Below are positions 46,206-58,212 of a DNA stretch of 64,000 bases, in pieces (positions within the stretch are counted from its first letter, which is position 1; each line of letters starts with the position of its first letter). The position numbers and the translations under genes are program-made. The notes below the pieces were generated by a model that saw only the letters and a list, made by a program, of their open reading frames with translations, was not told the origin of the DNA and ran no database searches. Source of the stretch: Lepeophtheirus salmonis (lineage: Eukaryota; Arthropoda; Copepoda; Siphonostomatoida; Caligidae); contig NC_052135.2 of assembly GCF_016086655.4 (NCBI RefSeq), forward strand, positions 22,286,363-22,350,362. Direction: 5' to 3'.

Positions 46206-47482
46206 AAGGAGAACAATGACATGAGGGGAATTGACAGAAAATGATAAAATGACGTCATATGCGGTATAATAAAAAGCAACATCTCTCGTGGATATAATTA
46301 GGTGTAAGACAAGAGGTGTGTCCTGCAAATTTGTTTTAAAGCTTTATACACGAGTATTAATCCTGCTATAAATAGTAAGAGGTTTAATTTGTTGTAATAA
46401 TTTTTACGTCATTCGCATCCTGAAGATCTTTCCAACCCTTATTCATGTTGTATGTTTATTTATATCTCCTCAATACACAACAAATTCAGTGGAAACAGAT
46501 AATAGGGTGCTGCAAAAGGAAAAACAAAATTAAAGTTCAATAGAGAAAATAAAACATTTTTGTATTTTATTAATATGTCAACTTCCATCAAATTTTGTAA
46601 TGGAAACAATATACAATTTAATCATGGTTAATAGTAACATTTTTGAAATAAACACTCTTTTGTTAGTGAAATTTGTATTATTTACGCTTCAAATATTATT
46701 TTTTTTTATTTTGACGTAAAACAGTTAATTAATCGAAGTGATATTCTTTTTTAAACAAAACCCACAAATTATGGTTTTTTTAAAAGTTTTAAATTGTATT
46801 TCCTAAAGAATGGATGATTGTATACAATAATATAAGCACATATTTGAAATCACTATAAAATTGTTGCAAAGAAGAAACTTATTTTTTATTCATTTGTACA
46901 AATTGCCCGCAATGCTGGTCTATTTAGAAAGTTAGAAGTTTGTAAGATAACAATCTGTATTCAAAAACCTTTTCTAAGAAATAAACATCAGGACATTCAA
47001 TCCCCTTATAATACATTTTCTCCAATCTTCGAATAAAATTTCATTGCTTCTTAATGAGATTATTGTACATCAAAATCCAAAACCTTTTTTTTTGGAATCT
47101 GATTGATTAACTCAGACCCAATACCTTTTCTCACCTCAATTTAGCATAAGTACTCTGTCTTATGATTGCCTTCAAGAAACCAATTCAATGGCTCATTTTG
47201 ATTTTAGAATTGGATTTTCTCAAGATTGTGTGATTGCATATAAAATATAAGCATATATTTGAAATCAGCATAACTTTTTGCAAAAAATAACAACTAATGA
47301 ATCCCTAATTCATGTGATAAACTATTCAAATGTATATTCCTCTAAAACCTGACTTACTATAAAGAATCAAACATTTGTCACATAGGTAATTTACATCACG
47401 TATCAAATATTATTGAAGCAAATCATATTTTCGATAAATATAAAATCTTCTTTGTTCAATAGTTATTATATCAAACTCGAAT
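46206..47482. repeat. AT-rich stretch with one direct duplication
   Basis: ATATAAGCACATATTTGAAATC..TTGCAAAGAAG near 46830-46875 recurs as ATATAAGCATATATTTGAAATC..TTGCAAAAAAT near 47246-47290. Otherwise nothing is recognised. Confidence 0.4.
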
Positions 47483-47678
47483 ATATATATATGATATGTC
47501 AACATAAAAACATGCTGGAATAAAAATATTAAGACATTTTTGAAAAAAAAATGCAAGCTATATTACTTCATAAAAAAGTATAATATGATTTATTACAATT
47601 GGCTATTTTAACTTCCTAATTGATTTTCACAAAAACCATTATTTCCTGCTTTTACGTTGACTCGTCACATATGTATCT
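47483..47678. mobile_element. 195-bp MITE with family D ends
   Basis: The left end ATGATATGTCAACATAAAAA and the right end read inward (ATATGTGACGAGTCAACGTA) are inverted copies of the sequence that opens family D repeats elsewhere. The body is AT-rich and non-coding. Confidence 0.55.
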
Positions 47679-48109
47679 TAGCTATAAACATACCTTATAA
47701 TAAACTTATAAATAGTCTAGCACTTGGCTAACTACTCACTGATGCTTGAATTTTTTTTTTCATTTTTGAAGGAGAAGTATTGAATTGATTTGTATCAAGA
47801 GACGCATTAATTTGATAATACCATCAAAATAATAACTAACATGATCAACTACGAATAGCCCAAAAGGTTCACTTATCATAAAATGAAAAAAAATAATAAA
47901 GTGCACAAAATAAAAAAGTATATTCTTGTTATATCTCTACCTAAGTCTTTACTACTGTAGGGATATAGGTATGTAAGTATTCTATATACTAAGCTATAAA
48001 TAAGATTCTTAGGAAATCATTGAAGCAAGAAAAGAAAAGAAATATAACTTGAATGACATCAGGAGTAAAGAACATAGTAATAAACTTAGTCAACCACGTT
48101 AAATGGGTC
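47679..48109. other. AT-rich stretch, nothing recognised
   Basis: No supported feature. Confidence 0.4.
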
Positions 48110-48600
48110 AATGGATTAATAAATATATAATCAAATATGTGATGTCTCAACATGAAAACAATCTTGAACAAAAACAAAGGAAAGAATAAATCCCAATCTA
48201 TTCTCTTTACTTTTTACATTACATATCACAAACAGCCGGATATTAGATGTACATATCTGAGACAATTATAGACTTTGTATTCAAATTTGTAATACAATTT
48301 ATGGTAACCAAGAATTTTCACTATAGTTTAGAACTTTTATTTGATTTACGAAGCTTATATTGGTCCGGATATGGTCTTTCAAATAAAATCCATCATTTTT
48401 TATTTTTTTTCATACTTTTATTGCGATAATTATTTTAGATACTTTAAATGCAATTTGTAACACACCCAGACAGTTAATAAGATCCATTTGTTGATAAAAC
48501 TTGACGATAATACGTCGAAGAATGCCATTTTGAGAAAAATAATTATAGCTTGTATTTGTGTTGACGGGACACATATATACATTTCTGTGGAAAGAACAGG
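48110..48600 (+). repeat. Family D/E repeat, fullest copy
   Basis: Starts with the D opening (AATATGTGATGTCTCAACAT, AACAATCTTGAACAAAAAC) and runs into the E blocks (TATAGACTTTGTATTCAAAT, GTCTTTCAAATAAAATCCAT, ACACACCCAGACAGTTAATA). This links D and E in one unit of about 490 bases. Short frames at 48247-48429 (plus) and 48410-48613 (minus) lie inside and are not conserved in other copies. Confidence 0.55.
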
Positions 48601-48795
48601 GTGATGAAAGCATCTGTGATATTCTTTTTTTATTTATTTAATCATGAATTTCCCTCACTTTTATTGTTTGTTTTTTTGTTCTTACAATTTAAAGCTGAAC
48701 TATTTTAAGTTTTAAAATTACTTTAGAAAGCTAAAGGACTAGGGGGATTGGAAAGGAAAAGAAGAAGAGAAGAATGGAGGATGAGTAGTGGAGCA

Positions 48796-48817
48796 AAAGG
48801 GGGAGGCTTCCCCCTTT
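48796..48817. repeat. GC-rich 9-bp hairpin
   Basis: AAAGGGGGA (48796-48804), loop GGCT, TCCCCCTTT (48809-48817), followed by a T-containing run. It lies between a purine-rich stretch and a TA microsatellite (48831-48843). Confidence 0.5.
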
Positions 48818-49012
48818 CTTATAATTGATTTATATATATATATATTTGTGATTTATTCCATTTGGTGCTGCATCATCTTTTTATTTTCCATTAATGTAGT
48901 TTCATTTGTGCATACTCTACTACTATATACAGGGTGATTCATATTTAGCTGGACTTATATTAAGGTTCTAGAAAAACAAAAAATATTTTAAAAAATAATA
49001 CTAATATTAACT

Positions 49013-49190
49013 TTATTCAAATTGTCTTCCTCTGCACTTAATTAGAGTTCCAAGTCTCTTTCTTACAGAGTCAACGCTATTAGGACGAATGCTTTCGGGA
49101 TTTTCTTCCATGATGCTTTAGCAGCTGACAATGGAGCGTACTTGGTGAGTCTGGAGATAGAGTTGGTCTCCCTCTCAATTTGCCATACTA
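49013..49190 (-). pseudogene. C-terminus of a Tc1/mariner-like transposase
   Basis: The minus strand from 49111 reads MEENPESIRPNSVDSVRKRL, then GTLIKCRGRQFE and a stop at 49013-49015. This SVDSVRKRL..I..RG type of ending is the usual C-terminus of Tc1/mariner transposases. Further upstream only weak similarity remains, and then LINE sequence starts. It belongs to the element whose TIR lies at 48930. All catalytic parts are missing. Confidence 0.7.
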
Positions 49191-49214
49191 TATTTTATTT
49201 CTCTATTTATCCCT

Positions 49215-51610
49215 TTAAGCTTAACAGAATTCAGATTACTACCGGAATACGCTTTAGACCACTCTCCAATCTATACCTCTTTCCTTTACTCGAATAAAGA
49301 TCGTCCAGAGAAGGAAATACTGATCCAGAACGAATTGCGAATAAAAATCTACTCGTTTTATACTGAACTGCTTAAGTGTAATAAATATACACTTTTTTCG
49401 AAATACTATTTTTGTACGCAATGGAGACAAGCCAAGAACAACATAGTAATTGGTAGAAGAACAAAGGCAAGCACTATTCCAAAAATTATTTATGGAACAA
49501 CTTAACCTCCCAATCTCACAACATGAAATAAGTGTACATAATAATAATAATATATTTTAGATTACAAGCAACAGGTTCAATCACCTGGACTTTAGGGTTT
49601 CCCTTTTGAATTTTATCGAACTTTCAATCAGCCAACATCCTAAGTCTTAGAATAAATCTATGACAAATTTTTTCAATCTAGAGTTGTGCCTCATTTCATG
49701 AATACTGGTATCATTACGCTTATTCCCAAAACAAGGAAGGATCCTCCCAATCTTGTAAACTACAGACCTATCACACTTCTTGATATATCGTATAAGATCC
49801 TTACTGGAATCATAAACAAAAGAATTAACTTAACTCTCCATTTGATCATACCTCCAGCACAGAAGGGCTTCATAAAAGGTCGGTTAGAAGAAGACATTCC
49901 AAGATACCTTAGCTATTGAAATAACTAAGATAAACGGAACAAACTTTGCTGACGTGCTAATCGATTTTGAAAAAGCCTTTGATTCGATTAGTCATGAATT
50001 CATAATAAGGCAATTATATAATGGTAGTCTCAATCCTTCATTCATAAGTAGGTATGATATCATGGGTGATTAGATACTCCTTCTCTAGACTTGATTTGTC
50101 AAGTGCAGAAGGAATGTTTCCAGTAGAAACGGGATCCTCTCACTTCTTCACTGTTTCTGATTGCCATTAACGATCTTTACTGCAGACTCAATTCGAATCA
50201 TCTGGTGAAAGGTCTAAAAATAAATGATACATAGTTTAAGACTATTTATATGCAGATGATCTTACAATTTTTACAAAGGGATCACTAAGTGAAATACAAA
50301 TCTCATTAAAAGACATTATGGATAAACTTGTCACATTTGAAGGAGCATCAGGCTTGAAAGTAAACATAATTAAAATATAAGTAGTCACCTCTGTAAAAAA
50401 CAACTTGAAACATAATTTCAAATTTTTTAGTACGTCTCCTCAAGCACTCTCCTTAATGTTGCGGTCTCTTTAATGTCCCAAGAACGTTCCATTAAGAATA
50501 ACTACGAAAAATTTGTGGATAAAGTGACAAATGAAGTCAACAGATACACTTTGTTGAATATTACCAAATTAGAAAAACTCCGAATCTGGGACAAACTGGT
50601 TGTTCCAAAAACTGTCCTTCTCTTCACATACACCCCATTTTCCAAAAACACATGCAAGAAAGTGGGATTTCTCAATAAATACCTGGTCTGAGGGGATACA
50701 CGACAATTTCTCTTCAACGACCGCCTTATTGCCTCACTTAAAAGGTCGAAACATAAGTATTTTGAAGAAATCTAAACCTTAGCTGTCTTAAAAGACTCAT
50801 GAAAACTGAAAACGTTTGGGCAAAAATAATCAAATGCGCTTTCATAAGATCAACTGACCTTGGTTTCTCAGACATATATTTTCTAAGCTGAATGAATTTT
50901 ATAAAGTTATGAAGACTTTGCAAAAACTATTAGTATAAGATGGTAGTTTCTTGGGAAATTTCAATTGTTGGTATTCACATTGCCTTAGGTCCTGATAAAC
51001 CACTCAACTATACCCCTCGCCTTAGAACTGTCGATCAGTACCATAACGAGCATACCCTATCATCAACAAGTGAGCTGAAAAGATTTAAAGGAAACATTTC
51101 TGATTGGATTCTTCATGCAAGGATCACTTCCTTGACTCGTGCGGCTAATTTCCTACAAGAAGGCACCGAAATCGCCTACTTTAAAGGAATGGGTAAAGTG
51201 GAAAGGAAAAAAAATGAACACCAAGTTTGTTGGTGACAAAGGGTTTGTTACAGGTTGGCGACACCCTCGATATATACAAGCAAGCTCAATAAAACGGACT
51301 ATGAATGTTTTTTCTGCAAAAAAGTTGTGGAATCTTAGTTTCATTTGTTTTGTTTTTGTGATGGAGTGAGACCTATAATATTTATGGTGGAGAGTATTAT
51401 AACCAACAGTTTTGATATAAATCTCAATGCGTGATATTGCCTCTTTGTTTTTACAATGAAAGGAGACAATAACTTTAAAGTGGAGACGATAATAGAAAAG
51501 ACTCTCAAGATCAACAGATCAAAAAGGACTCTTCCTCTTTTAGGTCTGAAATAAACAATAGTGAGATATATGAACTCAATGTACTTTTGAACTATATTAA
51601 ATTTCATATT
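49215..51610 (+). pseudogene. LINE ORF2 relic (endonuclease end, RT, zinc motif)
   Basis: The plus strand reads LPEYALDHSPIYTS (SDH-type end of an AP endonuclease), ENELRIKIYSFYTELLK-like sequence, then the reverse transcriptase. This has GIITLIPKTRKDPPNLVNYR, PITLLDISYKILTGIINKR, PAQKGFIKGR (49686-49919), after a shift VLIDFEKAFDSISHEFI, a SPLL region, and YADDLTIFTKGSLSEIQISL (about 50245-50310) followed by GASGLKVN. Further downstream are NYEKFVDKVTNEVNRYTLLN, WDKLVVPKTVLL and, near 51300, a C-x2-C..HLFCFC zinc-type motif. The RT wording is closest, from memory, to L1/Tx1-like LINEs. At least three frameshifts and several stops break it. No poly-A tail was pinned down. Confidence 0.85.
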
Positions 51611-51826
51611 TTTATTGTATTTCCGTCTTTTAACAACTCTTTTATCTTTTATATGTTTTTAAATAACTGAAGAAAACGCATTCTTTTTCATTTGAAGCTA
51701 GATGTCCTTGAATAAACTTCAATTTATCTCGGAAAAATAATTTCTTATATCACTCAACCTCTAAAATTACCCGCTATCATTTTATTTTGAATAAAAGTTA
51801 AGTCCATTTAAATATGGGACACCCTG

Positions 51827-53078
51827 TGTATACATATATTCAATTAATTATTTTAATGGAGGTTAAGCATTAGAAATAATTAAATTGTAAGTCAATTGGG
51901 AGACGAGGGATCCATCTCAACTAGACGTTTCTTTATAAAAATGCTTATATTTGATTAAATAAACTATATTTAATTGTTTAATATTTTACAATCTAATGTA
52001 TCCGACATTTCGTGCATAAGTAAAAAAAAGTGATTTCTTTTGAAAATAATCTATAGTGTATCTTCATTTAAACACTTTTACCTACATTATGATACTCAAG
52101 TTAATTATGTTTATACATAATGTTATGCGTGGAAGTCAATTATAAAAAAAATGAATTATTGTTATTTTTATAATATGAAGAATGTCCCATGTCTTATTTT
52201 ATATTAAATAAAAAAAGAATATCTTAATTCAAGGAAAACAAGTAAATCCAAGGAAGGGGAGAGGTCTGTATTTATGAAGTAAGTAAATGAAGGAAGGAAA
52301 TTCAAAAGAGTGAATTAGTGTTGTGTTGCAGTTATGACGCCATGAGTGAAGCTCACCTCTGCCCCCCCCCTGAATATTAAATTTGGCAGAAAAAATCCAA
52401 ACAACTTATTTATGAAAGCCACACACACAGCAACAACTACAATACAAACAAATACCAATAATCAAAAAAACATATCTATAAGAATCAAATTTTGCTGAAT
52501 TGCTAATTCCTTCATTGTACAAATACCATACAATACGTTAAAAAGCAAACACATGAACAGCACAACTCCCATATCTAGCTTGTCTCTCCGTTGCCATCTT
52601 TGATGCATTGTTGACAATTTTGTAAGTGGAAAACTAAGTTTAGAAATTAAAAAAGGAAAAAGTGTTGCTAAGGGCCCTTTTAAATGTAAAAAGCTCTCCA
52701 TTTTATAGCAGTATTTCATTTTTCTCAAAAAATCCTAAAATAGACAGCTGTTCTGAACAATAACCTTAATTCAGGTGTACCCTATGTATTGCTTTCACCT
52801 TCTCTTTGTCCTCTTTTTTTCCGTATATTAGAAAGTATATTCCAATTATTTTTTTCGAGAGTAAAAGAAAAAAATAGTACTTTTATGTTCTAAAATGACG
52901 CTGACTTGAAGTTTAAATGACCAATACAAAAACCGGTGAAAATAATTTTTTTTTTTTTGTGGGTGTTCATTCCATAAAATGTCAACCTAAGGTTGTACCT
53001 AAGGAACCGCAATATAATCCCGTACCCTACCTGCCTAATAGCTATATATTAATTTTCATTTTACTTATCCATTTTTAA
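51827..53078. other. AT-rich stretch, nothing recognised
   Basis: A C-run (about 52363-52371) and an 88-codon minus-strand frame (52462-52728) are present. The frame has a hydrophobic stretch (VVLFMCLLFNVLYGI) but no recognisable domain. Confidence 0.4.
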
Positions 53079-53234
53079 CGCTTCCTTGAGACGGGGAATG
53101 GGTACACTGTCGTCAAGATGGCCTGTGCCAAGGTCACCCGAGTTAATCTCGGGGGGCAGCAGATGCAAGTGATGAACCTAAAACGTTTCCCCGCTATTGA
53201 ACTAGCCTCGTTTGACCATATGTTAAAAAAGTAA
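53079..53234 (+). CDS. Coding-like frame, possible terminal exon, unknown product
   Basis: A 51-codon frame ends at TAA (53232-53234). It reads ..ETGNGYTVVKMACAKVTR, then VNLGGQQMQVMNLKRFPAIE and LASFDHMLKK. The nucleotide sequence is about half GC, with G or C at most third codon positions, unlike everything around it. A pyrimidine-rich run ending TTGAG (53090) could be a splice acceptor giving an exon that starts at ACG GGG. Upstream, the same frame is open from about 52950 to a TAA at 53076 (PKVVPKEPQYNPVPYLP). I do not recognise the protein. It may be the last exon of a host gene, a retrocopy end or part of an unknown transposon. Confidence 0.35.
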   Translation, partial: RFLETGNGYTVVKMACAKVTRVNLGGQQMQVMNLKRFPAIELASFDHMLKK

Positions 53235-53624
53235 ATTTTTAAGCAATCAAATTTACCTAGATAGAGAAAAAATCCTTCAAGTTTTTAAAACTTTATGGTA
53301 ATATAATAAGTTCTTCTTATTTTTCAGTTTCAAAAACTTTAATTTCGTTGATGTTCTAGGTTAGTATTTTTTTAAGCATATATTTCCCCCAAAATATACA
53401 TACAATCAATTAAATAAATTTAATCAAACTTGTACAATATGACCTTACCTTAATCTAATCAAAGTTAAGAGGTAAAGTCAATACAATAGTCCTTTGATAT
53501 TTCATCTTTATTTCAATACCTTTTTGATCAAAGAAATAACAGTGCAGTATTGAGAGTGCGCATCATATAAAAAAGAAAAGAAAAGAGACTATATAATACA
53601 TATATTAAGAAGATAATGAATGAT
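53235..53624. other. AT-rich stretch, nothing recognised
   Basis: No supported feature; a possible AAATAAA signal lies near 53413 but I cannot tie it to a gene. Confidence 0.35.
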
Positions 53625-53715
53625 ACTTAACCGAGGTTTAGCAACGATCGTGATTTAATAAAGCACAGCGAGCTAGAGACTAAATAACTGCCTGGCTTAT
53701 CACAACATTTCAAAA
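53625..53715 (+). repeat. SINE-like repeat, third copy
   Basis: CGAGGTTTAGCAACGA, AAAGCACAGCGAGCTAGAGA and TGCCTGGCTTATCAC follow the order of the tandem pair at 36384-36620. Confidence 0.4.
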
Positions 53716-54399
53716 AAATGGGGGATTATACATATTTAGGGGTTAGCGTGGAAGTTGTTTTTTTCACCTCTTGAAATAATGAAATATACTTGTAATATCT
53801 TGTGTGTATCATGTTTTTAATCAATTTACTTTATAAATTCTTAATGTCTCATAATATACGACCTGTATTCAGGTTTTTGAGAATGGTCTCCAATTAGTTT
53901 CTGAGTTTTTAACTAATTTTGGAATTATTAAGAAGGCTATTTTGCGTTCATATTGTTCATCTACTCCAACGATGAATAGAAAAACGTAAAATGGAAGGGT
54001 AAGGGAAGTGTATGATATCTTATTCCATATGAAACATGTTTGTTTCATATTATTTTAGAAATCATCTATCCTCTACAGTCTATAAAATTTTATATTTTCT
54101 TTATTTAACCACAGTTTTAGCCATTGAATTTTGTTTATTGGTACTTCTACTATCATATTTAATACTTATTAACAACGAAAAATCTAAATACATTTATGAA
54201 GATTTGATTTATTAATATTGACTATGCCTTTAGTTTGATCAATTTATTCCGTCTTATAATAGATGAAAATTTGTTGGGTCCAAAGAAACTGCGAGGAAAT
54301 ATGTGGCCGTCAAAAAAACAAAAAAAAAACTACATACCTCAACCTCAAAATTAAGTATAAATTACATAATTCTACGAAAGTTCAATCTATATCAGAATA
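53716..54399. other. AT-rich stretch, nothing recognised
   Basis: No supported feature. Confidence 0.4.
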
Positions 54400-54620
54400 T
54401 ATTATTATTAACCCTTTGGGTGATTTGCAAACTGTCCTGAATGTGGCCAAAAATTATTGTCACACCAAAAGAATAAGAACTTTATAAATTACATATGAAA
54501 GGACATATCGGAGCAACAATTGCTTAGATCAAATAAAAGTTCTAAACTATAATTGAAATTTTGTGTATCTTAACTCATTCTACAAATTTGAATCTTTTTT
54601 GATAAAGGTTATTATGTGAA
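54400..54620 (-). repeat. Family D/E repeat, reverse copy
   Basis: TTAACCCTTTGGGTGATTTG, TCAAATAAAAGTTCTAAACT and GTGTATCTTAACTCATTCTA are the reverse of E blocks. The adjoining 74-codon plus-strand frame (54263-54487) runs into the repeat and is not a supported gene. Confidence 0.5.
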
Positions 54621-55022
54621 TAGGTGAGCATAATTCGGACATCTTTTTGTTCCTTGATTATTTCCTTAGAGACTCTTTGGTAGAGTCCATATAAATCATA
54701 GTAAATTGGATGGAGCTTTCATAACTTCTTTTTTTTTGGAACTTTAGATCCCAATTTCATATAAACAATTTAAAAATTAAGGACTAATCAGTCAGACAGC
54801 AGACTAATTGAAGTATAACAACACAATAAATATGTAGCACTTTCAATATGTATAATAAATGTAATTACATTTGTTTAATTGGATGTTTCATATACCAATT
54901 GGATTGGGATACATTTTTTACATCAAGAAAAGGCTTCCTGTGGTGTTTTGTTGTCCCCAGGATTTTGATATTCGATTCAGATAAAAAAGTAATGTATATA
55001 TTATGTTGAAGAATCAAAACGA

Positions 55023-55511
55023 TAAACAGTAGAGAAAATAAGTATTTGATTCTTTGCCGATTTTATAAGTTTGCCCGCTGACAAATAAATGAAGGGTCAA
55101 TATTTTTAATGGTAGGGCTATTTTAACAGTGAGAAACATTATATGCAAAAAAAAGTGTTCAGAGGAAAAAAAAATAAAATAGTGAGTATAACCCAAGAAG
55201 CATTTGTTTTGGAGGACTTTCTCTTTTAACGGAAAAGGACACCTACACTGCATCGAAGGGAAGAGGGATCATGGAAATCTTGAGCAACAACTTTATTCCC
55301 TCAATGCAGGGCACTGAAAGTGGGTCGTAGAATGGGTATTCAAGTACGACAATGACCCGACCTTGCAACACAGAAGTGGCTTACTGAGAATCATATTAAA
55401 GATATGGAGTGGCCTAGCCAGTCTCCGAACCTCCACTCAATATAAAATATTCCTCAGCAGGCAAACATACAAAATCGGCAAGGAATCAATTATGTATTAC
55501 TTCCACTTTTA
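55023..55511 (+). mobile_element. Fish-type Tc1 element, deleted copy with both TIRs
   Basis: The left end reads ACAGTAGAGAAAATAAGTAT, TTGATTCTTTGCCGATTTTA, TAAGTTTGCCCGCTGAC, then GGTAGGGCTATTTTAACAGT. I know this order from Tc1 elements of salmonids and other fishes. The right end carries the same sequence inverted (CAGCAGGCAAACATACAAAA, TCGGCAAGGAATCAA). Between them (55240-55445) is a transposase C-terminal relic: GHLHCIEGK, then in another frame ILSNNFIPSMQGTES, and KWLTENHIKDMEWPSQSPNL before the catalytic Glu position. TA lies near both ends. At about 490 bp it lacks two thirds of a full element. Confidence 0.8.
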
Positions 55512-58199
55512 CATATTATACACTTGAAAACATATAAAGTCGTACGATCCACATAATAAAATATTCTGTTTATAGCATGACTCTAACCATACTCAAATTA
55601 GTGTTGTTTGTTAGTGATACCACTGTATTTATGCATTTTAAACTGTAACATACAAAATTAATCTTACTCCGTTACTTATAAAAAAGATCCCACCGATGAC
55701 GTAACCCCCAAATTTCTAATCAATCCATCACTCAACCATAACATCAGCCTATGTACTTATTATAATTATTTGTAAGCAATCTCAAAATAGTAAATTTTGA
55801 GCAATGAAAGATTAGGAACTAAACTTTGGACAAGTTTTGTGTTGGTCTTTATTTATTTGGTTCATTCCAGGCTTAGGACCAACCTTATCGGTCCTTGAAA
55901 TTTTACCATAAAAATGTCTACGGTTTATTAAACCTAATATGAAATATCTATTAAGAGCATTGCACATATCTTGCTAAATATATTCCTGTTTTCATTATAA
56001 TGCAATATTATTATAAACATATTATATTTTTACGTAATTGTATACAATTGATTATATTATAAAATTGAATAATTTAAAAAAGGAAAAACACTCTCAACGA
56101 TTTCATAAAATCGAGTTTACATTGATTAAGAACCAACAAGGGAGACGTGACTGGGTGGGATAAGACAGGATGAACAGTGGTACTCCGTCCTTAATAAGGA
56201 CTGCCCCTACACTACTTTGGACTAGTTGTAAGTAAGATCTAGACTCATTAAATTAATTAATTAATTTTTAATTACCATATCATGTATAGGACTTGTAACA
56301 GCCAACCCCGTCCTCCTTGTGCTCTTTATATTTAGAAACTTCTTACAAATAAAAAATGTCGTCTCGAGTATTTTTTATATTGTAGCTTAATAGTAACTTT
56401 AATTAACTTGTAAAATTAAGAGATTATGACACTCAAAATGAACAACTTATATAAAAGGTAAATATTTCAAAGACTTTTTATGATACATATAGTAATGATT
56501 TTTGGAGTAGTGAAAGACTAAAATTAATTAATTAATTTTTAAGAATAAATGAAAAAGAATAATATAATAAGCATGAATAAATATTAATCGTTCTTTGTAC
56601 TTAAGTGTACTCGTGAATATATATTTGCTACATTAAATATTTTTTCATGTACTTCATCGAAACTAATGTGTTTTTCTTCTGTATTAAATCTAACTGATCA
56701 TCTAATTGCTTTTTAATTAATGATATGTACTATTAAATTATATATTTATTTGACTTCCAGCTAAATGCCACCCTTGGCGACGCTGTTTTTTTTTTTTTTA
56801 AAGGAATAAAAACCATTTTATTTAAAGAAGGAAAATTTTCAACTGAAACTAAAGGTGTACAGCCACCATCCTTCAATAAAGTACCTGAAAGGCTATTATA
56901 AAAGTTTTAGCCCCATCAACACCTGTGATAATTTACAAACACCTATGGTCTATTGCTTTAGTGTATCTGCTTATTATCTTTCCATAATGATACAACAGAC
57001 AGATAATGTTAATACGTTGTATAACACACCCAGCACACAATCGTTTTATCAAATTGGCAAACAGTTGGTGTACATATGGTTTTAGATATCCTTGTTTAAA
57101 AGACTGATGGAATATAAAATAATGTTCCATATTTGAATTAAAAAATACAATTATACTTTTTTCGAGATATTATATAGGGTTTGAAATATACTTTATAGAA
57201 TTAATTTATTAGGCCTAAGGGATCATATTTCATGGGAATTTAAACGCAATTTTATACGTCCATTAGTTTTGGGTGTCGTATACAAATATATACAGCACGA
57301 TCAACGTGTTATTAAGTCAATAGTACCCACAGTGGTGCACCATAAACATCAAAATTTACACTGTATTTTGTTGTCAGCTCTCAATTTTTCTCTTTATTTT
57401 CCTATATCAGTGTTGACTTTGGTTTCTTGGTTGGTTGACTTTGACTTAACTCTTGTTAAGCTTTGAACGGTTGCCATCAATTGTTGACTAATGCCTACTT
57501 TCAGAGTTGGGAAGAATTGACTTACTAATACAAACTGATTTTGGTTTTTTTTTCTGTTTCTTCTAGGGGGAGACGTTGTTCGGTTGATTTAGTCAGTTGA
57601 AAACTCGTAAATATAGTTATTTATATAACTACTTTATTTCATACTAATTTTCGGCACTAGTATGTACGAAATACATATTGCAAAAAAGGGTGGAATGTGT
57701 TTGGTTTAAATCAAAAATAAAACTCCTTGTTTTATTTTCTTGACACAATCATTAGGAGAAGCACTTCTCAAAACGAAGAAAGAAAGAAAAACTATAAACA
57801 ATAAATTATAAAAAAATAATATAATAAGAAAAATAATTTAATTTTTTTAATTTAACAACCATCATAAATCAATTTATGTTTGCAATTTCTTATTTTCTAT
57901 GAACATCATAAGAAATTTTCTAACACTTTTCATTATTAGGTACATAGGTATATTATGTACTAGGATTACCTAGATATAGTTAGTTGAACTTTGAACACAG
58001 GTAGAACCGGTAACTTATAGCAATATAGGTGTCTTTAATTTCAAATAAACTTCAAAAGTACATGATACGTATTGCACCTAAATTATTGATAAATGAAAGC
58101 ACAGGAAATAAATAATTTATAATGATATACAACGTATGTGAGTTTTCAATATAGATGATGACGTCAAAAAGACTAATGACTATTCTTCTTATTAAAGAC
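55512..58199. other. AT-rich stretch with two AATT-repeat blocks
   Basis: TTAATTAATTAATTTTTAA occurs at about 56250 and again at about 56523 in the same orientation, 270 bases apart. A hairpin-capable GTCCTTAATAAGGAC lies near 56185. Frames of 60-76 codons on both strands (56855-57466) have no known motif. No gene is supported. Confidence 0.4.
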
Positions 58200-58212
58200 T
58201 ATCTAAGGATTA

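Larger units (their letters stand above)
48930..51826. mobile_element. Tc1/mariner-type element split by a LINE
   Basis: CAGGGTGATTCATATTTAGC, then TGGACTTA, at 48930 is inverted at the right end, which read inward is CAGGGTGTCCCATATTTAAA then TGGACTTA (51826 leftwards). TA-rich sequence flanks both. Just inside the left end lies a minus-strand transposase C-terminus. Nearly all the rest is a LINE relic on the opposite strand. The simplest reading is a DNA transposon that lost its middle and received a LINE. Confidence 0.7.

Noticed and set aside
53100..53200. tRNA or rRNA fragment because of the high GC content
   Set aside because: No cloverleaf can be drawn and no box A/box B pair is present; the segment reads better as a coding frame.
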